A stretch of 16,733 nt of DNA from CAYUNA01 sp047629355 (GTDB taxonomy: Bacteria > Bacteroidota > Bacteroidia > Chitinophagales > Saprospiraceae), in the NCBI GenBank assembly GCA_047629355.1, contig JBLHWU010000148.1, positions 1-16,733 of the forward strand. The letters are read 5' to 3'. The position numbers and the translations under genes are program-made. This document shows, piece by piece, positions 7,498 through 13,533 of this stretch. Under the pieces are notes generated by a model that had not been told where the DNA came from, did not search any database, and saw only the letters and a program-made list of their open reading frames with translations. How positions within the stretch are numbered: the stretch's first letter is position 1; each line of letters begins with the position of its first letter.

Positions 7498-7505
7498 CAA
7501 AGGTA
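7498..7505 (-). promoter_or_regulatory. -7 promoter box for rpe, possibly leaderless
   Basis: On the minus strand the bases read TACCTTTG, an exact match to the Bacteroidota -7 consensus TAnnTTTG. Only five bases separate it from the rpe ATG (7492), so transcription would start at or within a few bases of the start codon. No well-spaced TTG -33 element was found. The box also supports the choice of the downstream ATG over the longer open frame. Confidence 0.5.
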
Positions 7506-7537
7506 AAATTTTGTGGGAAAATTTTGGATTTTAACAA

Positions 7538-8584
7538 CTATTCTTTCATGAATTTTATCAATCCATTTGCAATTAATTCATGTCCACGCTCATTCCAGTG
7601 GTAGCCGTCGCTCGAACGAACTGTTTCTTTGTGGTATTCTCCTTTATTGACTAATTTAGCAGGAGTCATGGTATACTCAAATCCATGATTGTTGAATATT
7701 TCTTTGAAATCACGAGCTTGGGGTTCAAATAGACTTGAAGAAAAACCAATTAATCGGGTTTTCTCTGGTAATTCCGCTTTTTTTTTATCCAAAATGAGGT
7801 TCGTTACCTCAATAGAACGAGCGTATGGTTCATACTCTTTCCCCCTTTTTACAATAAAATGCTCGGCTATTCGCTTGTTTTTATTCAAATAATTATAGCT
7901 GATATTTTTCCATTTATCTTCCAAAAAGCGCATAAAGGAGGAGTACTCTGCTATTTTTTTTGTAAAGGAAATGGGGCGGTAATAGACCGTATTTCCCTCT
8001 TTAGTTAAATAGCGGCGGCGTTGTTCAACACTATAACCTGATTCCATCTCTAATGGTGCATAATTGTCCATGAAATCATTAGAGGTAGTTTGCCAGACCA
8101 CCAAATCGGGCTGGATAATATTGATGTATTTATTGAAAACTAAATATTGTTGGAATGTACCCCATGCTGATTGTCCATAAGCGAAAACCTCTAAATCTAA
8201 GCTATCTTTTAGTAGATTAAAAAAAGTTTTGTCATTTGAAACTTCAACAGAAGCAGTGTAGGAGTCACCAATGAAAAACACCTTTTTCTTAGTCGAATTT
8301 GGGTCGCCATAAGCTTTAAATCCATGCTCGTCGTATTTCAAATTTACCTGATATTCTTCATTTTTTGAATCTTTGACTTTTCCAGAAAAAGTATAGTTAG
8401 GGCTCATTTTCCAGTCTAGAAAATTATCTTTTAAAGCAGTATTATAGGGTGGAGGACTTGGATACTTTTCATAAGGATGAATTCCAATTAATCGACAGGT
8501 CAATTCTCCAACTCCAAGCATGAAAATTAAACTAAGAAAAATTAGTGTGGTTATGAAGGTAATGACTTTTGTCTTGTCTGACAT
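7538..8584 (-). CDS. membrane-anchored SGNH/GDSL hydrolase-like protein
   Basis: This 348-aa protein has one N-terminal membrane segment (about residues 8-28), so the rest probably faces the periplasm. It shows the SGNH-hydrolase blocks: FIGDSYTAS with nucleophile Ser108, a Gly in AYGQSAWG (137), an Asn in TTSNDF (169), and the DGYHWN motif with Asp326 and His329 as the rest of the triad. The family hydrolyses esters, often acyl groups on glycans or lipids; the substrate here is unknown. The region between residues 175 and 290 is an insertion with many charged residues and no recognised motif. The gene is divergent from the DUF4956 gene across a 118-base gap and lies just upstream of rpe. A link to the DUF4956-CotH-VTC set is possible from position only. 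Confidence 0.8.
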   Translation of the reverse strand: MSDKTKVITFITTLIFLSLIFMLGVGELTCRLIGIHPYEKYPSPPPYNTALKDNFLDWKMSPNYTFSGKVKDSKNEEYQVNLKYDEHGFKAYGDPNSTKKKVFFIGDSYTASVEVSNDKTFFNLLKDSLDLEVFAYGQSAWGTFQQYLVFNKYINIIQPDLVVWQTTSNDFMDNYAPLEMESGYSVEQRRRYLTKEGNTVYYRPISFTKKIAEYSSFMRFLEDKWKNISYNYLNKNKRIAEHFIVKRGKEYEPYARSIEVTNLILDKKKAELPEKTRLIGFSSSLFEPQARDFKEIFNNHGFEYTMTPAKLVNKGEYHKETVRSSDGYHWNERGHELIANGLIKFMKE

Positions 8585-8673
8585 TTTGGTGGTTTTTATA
8601 AATGAGAAAGTGATAAAGATTAAAAAAAAACTTCATTTCTCCACTGAATGACCAATTTTTTGCGAGCAAATTT

Positions 8674-8681
8674 TACCTTTG
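8674..8681 (+). promoter_or_regulatory. -7 promoter box for the DUF4956-CotH-VTC set
   Basis: TACCTTTG exactly matches the TAnnTTTG consensus and lies 21 bases before the ATG at 8703, predicting a short leader of around 15 bases. A TTTTTTG run lies 11 bases upstream of the box, closer than a usual -33 element. The position rules out the longer reading that would begin at a TTG (8679) inside the box. Confidence 0.5.
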
Positions 8682-8702
8682 TCCCCTTTAAAAAAAACAA
8701 TA

Positions 8703-9380
8703 ATGAATAAAGACTTAGAATTTTTGAAAAATATGTTTGGGGCAGGCGTAGAAAACGCTATATTTATACCTGGTTTCCTCATTCAAATTCTATTGACGAC
8801 TATTTTGTCAATGGCCTTGGGTTTTATTTACGTACGCTACGGCAACGCCTTGTCTAATCGTAAATCACTCGCCAAAACCTTTGTTTTGTTGAGTTTGACG
8901 ACGATGCTGATTATTACGATTGTGAAATCATCGCTGGCATTGTCATTGGGTTTGGTTGGGGCATTGTCGATTGTGCGTTTTCGGACAGCGATAAAAGAAC
9001 CGGAGGAATTGGCGTACTTTTTCATTGCAATTGCGATAGGTTTGGGTATCGGCGCGCAGCAGGTAGTTCCGACTGTACTTGGGACGGTAGCATTGATGTT
9101 GGTCGCTTTTGCTATCAATCGAAGCAAACCAAAAGAGGTCCTACAAAATTTAATTTTACAATTTGATTCCGCTAAATCTGGGGCTGATTTTGAAAAAGTA
9201 GTCGATATTTTAACGCCACACTGCGGACAAATTGAGTTAAAACGCCTGGATGAAAATGCTTCCGCTTCCGAAATCTCCTTTGCTGTAATTTTCAACGACA
9301 TGAAAGCGTTGGTGAAAGCGAAAGACGAATTGAAAGTAGCATATCCGAAGGTAACGTTTAGTTTTTTAGAAATAGGTTAA
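8703..9380 (+). CDS. DUF4956 membrane protein
   Basis: This 225-aa inner-membrane protein has about four helices (roughly 24-45, 59-80, 102-117, 120-138). Between and within them is the DUF4956 signature SLGLVGALSIVRFRTAIKEP followed by EELAYFFIAIAIGLGIGA. The C-terminal 80 residues are soluble and could form an ACT-like ferredoxin fold (a guess from the strand/helix pattern of IELKRLDE ... SFAVIFNDMKALVKAKDEL ... VTFSFLEIG). The helix-glycine pattern and tail loosely recall MgtC-type proteins; this is inference. DUF4956 genes are, to my knowledge, often next to CotH and VTC-domain genes, as here, but its function is not established. ATG 8703 was chosen over TTG 8679, which lies in the promoter box. 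Confidence 0.85.
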   Translation: MNKDLEFLKNMFGAGVENAIFIPGFLIQILLTTILSMALGFIYVRYGNALSNRKSLAKTFVLLSLTTMLIITIVKSSLALSLGLVGALSIVRFRTAIKEPEELAYFFIAIAIGLGIGAQQVVPTVLGTVALMLVAFAINRSKPKEVLQNLILQFDSAKSGADFEKVVDILTPHCGQIELKRLDENASASEISFAVIFNDMKALVKAKDELKVAYPKVTFSFLEIG

Positions 9381-9419
9381 CTTTTGTCAATCAATCTTAA
9401 TTGATACTGTTCAATATCA

Positions 9420-9452
9420 AGGAGGGAGAAAATTTATAATTTTCTCCCTCCT
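9420..9452. terminator. perfect 15-bp hairpin after the DUF4956 gene
   Basis: AGGAGGGAGAAAATT (9420-9434) and AATTTTCTCCCTCCT (9438-9452) pair perfectly around a three-base loop, 40 bases after the DUF4956 stop. It has no long T run after it, so termination may be partial. The GAGGGAGAAAA arm is identical to the arms of the dispersed palindrome at 16266-16320, so it may belong to that repeat family rather than be a dedicated terminator. Confidence 0.6.
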
Positions 9453-9458
9453 ATAAAA

Positions 9459-9550
9459 TAATAGTGCGCGCTGCCTGTGGCGGCGCGGGTGGTGTTTTGA
9501 GGGTCAAAAAAAATTTTTGCAAAACCTTTTTTGACCCTCAAACACCCCTT
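9459..9550 (+). repeat. dispersed palindromic repeat, copy B
   Basis: There are two adjacent hairpins. The first is CGCGCTGCC (9467-9475), loop TGT, GGCGGCGCG (9479-9487). The second pairs 9491-9511 with 9527-9546 (GAGGGTCAAAAAA with TTTTTTGACCCTC) around a loop containing TTTTTGCAAAACC. The order, spacing and loop match the inverted copy at 16266-16360, but the stem sequences differ in a paired way. It ends eight bases before the CotH start codon and so sits over the presumed ribosome landing site of that gene. Confidence 0.8.
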
Positions 9551-9558
9551 GAAAAAAG

Positions 9559-12500
9559 GTGCTAATCAACAATAAAGAATTGAAAATAAAGTCTTCTGAA
9601 CAATCATTTTTTCTATCCTACATCATTGGCGCATTGGTGCTAATCGGGGTGATTGTACTATTGTCTGCGGATTTTAATGGAAAAGCATTACCTAAAATCG
9701 TTCCTTCAAAAGCCGCGTTACCAGATTCGGTACGGGTATTTTTAAAGCAGTCGTCCAGCTTAGAAGAGGTATTGCATTATTTTGAAAAAGAAGAGATTTT
9801 TATTGGTATTAAGGACGATGCGTCAAATAAGTTTCCAAAAGCCATTCGCAATAAAATGAAGGGCTTGGGTGGAAAGAAATTAAGTAAAATCTGTTTTCGG
9901 GATGCCTACGCAGGCTATTTTTATAATGGAGAGATTATTGAAGAAAAACGCAGCGACGACACTGCTCTAGAATTAAAAATAGGCAACAATATATTATCTT
10001 CTGCGGGGATGGATTACGGTAATTTTTGCCATTTGTCCATCAATGGCGTAAAGTATGAAGGTGAAAAACGAGGCTTGCACTTATTTATTAAAAGTCGTTA
10101 CGAAAGAGCGGTTTTTCAATATGATTTTGACTTTTTTGACAATGAAAACGCTGTTTCAAAAGGGACATTTGGAGAGAAGAAACATCCTGATTTGGAGCAA
10201 ATAGAATTGGTCTTGAAGGAAAAAGCATTCCAAAAAATTTCTAAAAAAAGAGAGGAAGCCTTAGACTTGAATTTGCTGATGGCCAGCGATGAAGATTTGG
10301 TCAATGGAGAAATTTTGTATGATGGGAAATCGTATAAAGTGGAAACGCGTTTGAAAGGCGATTGGACAGATCATCTATTTGGTGATAAGTGGTCGTTTCG
10401 GATAAAATTGAAGGATGAGGAAACGGTCATGGGGATGAAAAAATTCTCGCTGCACCATCCACGTACGCGGAATTATGCGGGAGAGTGGTTGTTTCATGAG
10501 CTATTAAAAGGGAAGGATATTTTGCATTTGCAATATAAGTTTGTGGAATTTTGGTTGAATAAAACAGAGAATGGTGTTTTTGAAAGAAAAAATCTGGGCA
10601 TCTATGCGGTCGAAGAATCTTTTGAAAAACAATTGTTTGAACGCCAAAAAAGACGGGCGGGATTAATTATAAAATTGGATGAAAGTGTCTTTTGGGAAGA
10701 ACGATTGGAGTTTGTGAAAGGTGGACTAATTGATGGTGATTTGAGTTATATTGAATTGACCGCATTTAAAGATTTTAATATTGTACCTTTTTCTCAAAAA
10801 ACGGTGATAAAAGACCCCGTTTTACGGGAACAATTTTCGGTAGCGCGCTACTTATTGAAGTCCTACATGATGGGGGACCGCAAAGCTACGGAGGTATTTG
10901 ATGTCGAAAAATTAGTTGATTTTAACGTGATTTGTAACCTTCTAGGAACGTATCACGCGCTTGTGCCGCACAACTGGCGATTGTACTATAATCCCATCAC
11001 TTCCCGTCTCGAACCCATCGGATTTGATGCGAATGGTGTCGAAAAAGCATGGAAGTTGAATGTATTCGAATGGGCGCAAAATGACTTGGATTATCTTCGA
11101 TTGTACAATAGAAAAATACAAGAATTAATTGAAAATGAAACGTATAAAACGCTGTCAGATTATCCTGGTTTAGAGAGTCAGATTGCTTTATTACAGGCGG
11201 AATTTAAAGGTTTTCAATGGAATGAAAGAATATTGTACCACAATAATTCGGTCATGAAAAATGCGGTTTTACCAATTAAAAGTATCAACGTTTTCTTGGA
11301 AAAAATGGAAGATGAAAAAGCGATTTTTACCATCGAGAATTTTGGTTCAATGCCAGTTGAATTAATGGATATTCGCCATACCGATAATCGTATTTTTGGT
11401 GCACCGAATCAGGAAAATATCTTGCTGGCAGGTGAGAAAAAACAAGTAACGTATCGCTTGAATAATAATTTTGAAAAACTGTTTGTCAATAAGAAAAAGA
11501 AGAAGTCGAATTTTGCACTGTATGAAGATATGGAAAAGGTTAGGCTGACTTGGCAAACGATAGGAACGACCCTAATTCGAAAGGCAGAAATTCAACCGTG
11601 GCGAGAAGAAGATACTGCTTTAAAAGCATCATTTTTTGAACGACGTGCGCCAAAAGAAGTGCCAGATATGCCGTTCTTAGAGGTAGATGAAACGCGTAAA
11701 ATTATTAAATTTAAGTCGGGCGTTTGGGAGCTTAGAAAAACGGTGAAGTTACCTGCTGGGTACACTGTAAAGATGAGTTCTGGCTGTCATATCGAATTGG
11801 CGTCGGCGTATGGGCAGATAATTTCGTACTCACCGATTCATTTTATTGGGACAAAGGAAGACCCTGTGACGATTGTTTCTGATACGGGGTTTGGCGGCGG
11901 TATTTTTGTGATGGGTTCGGCAGATACGTCGATTGTTCGGCACTGCGTTTTCGATAATTTAGGCATTCCAAAACAGACGGGTTGGGCACTGTCAGGAGCG
12001 GTTAATTTCTTTGAAAATCCAGTTAAAATTTCTAATGCTGTTTTTAAAAATAACCGCACCGAAGATGGGCTAAATATCATCAATTCTTGGTTTGAAATAG
12101 ACAATGTCGTCTTTGCGAATACCCAATCGGATGCTTTTGACGGGGACTTTGTGACGGGTACGATTTCGAATACTTCTTTTATCAATTTGGGCAACGATGC
12201 GATTGATATTTCGGGTTCAAAACTGACGGTCAAAAAAGTAATTATTCAAAAAGCAGGGGATAAAGGGTTGAGTGCAGGGGAAAATAGTCAAATGACTGCG
12301 GAAGATGTATTAATTCAAGATTGTGAAGTAGCGATTGCGAGTAAAGATTTGTCGCAAATGACAGCCAATCAGGTCGTTTTGAGAAACAATAGATTAGGAT
12401 TCACCGCTTTTCAAAAGAAGCCAGAATTCGGGGCTTGTCAAATCGAAGCGACCAATATCCGTTTGGAAAATAATGAATTGGATTACTTAATTGAACGAAA

Positions 12501-12594
12501 TTCTTCCTTGAAGTTGAACGGTAAATTTGTCCCCGTTTCGGATGGCGTGAAGGAGCGAATGTACGGGGCGGAATTTGGGAAAAGTAGTAAATGA
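9559..12594 (+). CDS. CotH-kinase-like protein with C-terminal beta-helix
   Basis: This 1011-aa protein has an N-terminal membrane anchor (about 17-38, LSYIIGALVLIGVIVLLSAD), so most of it is likely outside the cytoplasmic membrane. Residues about 255-560 look like a CotH atypical kinase: RLKGDWTDHLFGDKWSFRIK (264-283), GIYAVEES (347-354), LIIKLDES with Lys372, and HNWRLYYNP...EPIGFDANG with Asp490 in the metal-binding position. Spore CotH phosphorylates coat proteins; the substrate here is unknown and the organism need not form spores. Residues 575-700 look like a beta-sandwich linker, and about 735-985 form right-handed beta-helix rungs of the pectate-lyase type (repeated HCVFDN, NAVFKNN, NVVFAN, NTSFIN, DVLIQD). 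The start is GTG 9559; the first ATG is much later. It lies between the DUF4956 and VTC genes. Confidence 0.8.
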   Translation: MLINNKELKIKSSEQSFFLSYIIGALVLIGVIVLLSADFNGKALPKIVPSKAALPDSVRVFLKQSSSLEEVLHYFEKEEIFIGIKDDASNKFPKAIRNKMKGLGGKKLSKICFRDAYAGYFYNGEIIEEKRSDDTALELKIGNNILSSAGMDYGNFCHLSINGVKYEGEKRGLHLFIKSRYERAVFQYDFDFFDNENAVSKGTFGEKKHPDLEQIELVLKEKAFQKISKKREEALDLNLLMASDEDLVNGEILYDGKSYKVETRLKGDWTDHLFGDKWSFRIKLKDEETVMGMKKFSLHHPRTRNYAGEWLFHELLKGKDILHLQYKFVEFWLNKTENGVFERKNLGIYAVEESFEKQLFERQKRRAGLIIKLDESVFWEERLEFVKGGLIDGDLSYIELTAFKDFNIVPFSQKTVIKDPVLREQFSVARYLLKSYMMGDRKATEVFDVEKLVDFNVICNLLGTYHALVPHNWRLYYNPITSRLEPIGFDANGVEKAWKLNVFEWAQNDLDYLRLYNRKIQELIENETYKTLSDYPGLESQIALLQAEFKGFQWNERILYHNNSVMKNAVLPIKSINVFLEKMEDEKAIFTIENFGSMPVELMDIRHTDNRIFGAPNQENILLAGEKKQVTYRLNNNFEKLFVNKKKKKSNFALYEDMEKVRLTWQTIGTTLIRKAEIQPWREEDTALKASFFERRAPKEVPDMPFLEVDETRKIIKFKSGVWELRKTVKLPAGYTVKMSSGCHIELASAYGQIISYSPIHFIGTKEDPVTIVSDTGFGGGIFVMGSADTSIVRHCVFDNLGIPKQTGWALSGAVNFFENPVKISNAVFKNNRTEDGLNIINSWFEIDNVVFANTQSDAFDGDFVTGTISNTSFINLGNDAIDISGSKLTVKKVIIQKAGDKGLSAGENSQMTAEDVLIQDCEVAIASKDLSQMTANQVVLRNNRLGFTAFQKKPEFGACQIEATNIRLENNELDYLIERNSSLKLNGKFVPVSDGVKERMYGAEFGKSSK

Positions 12595-12596
12595 CG

Positions 12597-12667
12597 AGGT
12601 GTCAGGAATCAGGCGTCAGGTGTCACAGACAGATGCAACCTGACACCTGACACCTGACACCTGACAC
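12597..12667. repeat. inverted arrays of a heptamer between CotH and VTC genes
   Basis: Four exact tandem copies of CCTGACA fill 12639-12666. Upstream, 12600-12626 holds three degenerate copies of the inverse heptamer TGTCAGG (the middle ones read AATCAGG and CGTCAGG) plus TGTCAC. The two arrays can pair as a long stem around a loop of about 13 bases. They fill nearly all of the 82-base gap between the CotH stop and the VTC start. They could weaken or terminate read-through, or vary in copy number by strand slippage. Confidence 0.8.
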
Positions 12668-12676
12668 TTCCAAAAT

Positions 12677-13375
12677 ATGATTCAAAAAATAAATACCACA
12701 GAAAATCTTCGGTACGAACGAAAATTTACCGCGACGGCAGCACATCGACGGGAGATTTTATATGCAATAAAATCACATCCCGCATTTTTTCGAGAAATTC
12801 ATCATCCGCGCCAAGTCAATAATATTTATATGGATACGGCTGGTTTGAAATTTTTTGAAGCGAATCGAATTGGGGTGTCTGAACGACAAAAAGTTCGGAT
12901 TCGGTGGTATGCAGATTTGTTTGGGGAGATTCAAAAGCCGACTTTAGAATTTAAAATAAAGCATGGTTTGGTCGGCGATAAATGGTCGTGGCGACTGGCG
13001 GATTTCACTTTGAATAAGGAGTTTAATTTAAATTATTTAAAAAAGAAATTTGCAAAATCTGATTTGCCTGCGCCTATTTTGGAATCGGTGCAAAACCTGC
13101 ATCCGACATTGTTAAATTCTTATCAACGCACCTATTTTTTATCGGCAGATGGCAATTATCGGCTGACGCTGGATGAACAATTGGAGTATCGAAATATTCA
13201 ATCGAACAACAACCTATTTTTAGATAAACGCACGACGCCCAATCAGTATGTTTTGGAATTAAAATATGGGTTGGATTTAGACGACCATGTTGATTTGATT
13301 AGCGGTAGACTGCCATTTCGATTGGATAAAAGTTCCAAATATGTGAATGGGATTGAGTTTTTAAAGTTTGTTTAA
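12677..13375 (+). CDS. VTC-domain polyphosphate-polymerase-like protein
   Basis: The 232-aa protein is a stand-alone VTC domain of the CYTH/triphosphate-tunnel type, as in yeast Vtc4, which builds polyphosphate from ATP. Basic and acidic tunnel residues are visible in order: RYERKF (12-17), VNNIYMDT (47-54), KVRIRWY (72-78), EFKIKHG (91-97), SYQRTYF (148-154), RLTLDE (162-167), LELKYG (193-198) and DKSSKYVNG (217-225). It has no signal peptide, SPX domain or membrane helix, so it is probably cytosolic or attached to the membrane through a partner, plausibly the DUF4956 protein. Whether it makes polyphosphate here is inferred from the family; a different nucleotidyl or phosphoryl transfer is possible. 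It is third in the set, 82 bases after the CotH gene. Confidence 0.88.
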   Translation: MIQKINTTENLRYERKFTATAAHRREILYAIKSHPAFFREIHHPRQVNNIYMDTAGLKFFEANRIGVSERQKVRIRWYADLFGEIQKPTLEFKIKHGLVGDKWSWRLADFTLNKEFNLNYLKKKFAKSDLPAPILESVQNLHPTLLNSYQRTYFLSADGNYRLTLDEQLEYRNIQSNNNLFLDKRTTPNQYVLELKYGLDLDDHVDLISGRLPFRLDKSSKYVNGIEFLKFV

Positions 13376-13402
13376 GATTATCATTTTCCTAAAAATTCTC
13401 TT

Positions 13403-13410
13403 TACCTTTG
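13403..13410 (+). promoter_or_regulatory. -7 promoter box for the M1 peptidase gene
   Basis: TACCTTTG followed by CA is a full match to the Bacteroidota -7 consensus. It lies 28 bases after the VTC stop and 123 bases before the peptidase ATG, giving a leader of about 115 bases. The leader holds an 8-bp inverted pair, TTTTAAAG (13462-13469) and CTTTAAAA (13518-13525), around several CTGAC repeats. A regulatory fold is possible but nothing recognisable as a known riboswitch is seen. Confidence 0.5.
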
Positions 13411-13533
13411 CATCCTTTTTGAAAAAAAACATCGTATATTATAGTAAGTTAGGGTGTTCAGTTTTAAAGTACTGATTCCTCTGACTTTTGACAGTGAAAC
13501 GGTCTGACTGCTGACCTCTTTAAAATACATTTC

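Noticed and set aside
7493..7537. Longer N-terminus for rpe
   Set aside because: The extra 15 residues match nothing in the family and would place the promoter box inside the coding region.
12639..12667. CRISPR array
   Set aside because: The repeats are seven bases long, directly abutting, with no spacers; they are a simple tandem repeat.
13411..13533. Riboswitch in the M1 peptidase leader
   Set aside because: Only an 8-bp inverted pair and some CTGAC repeats are visible; no known riboswitch core could be recognised.
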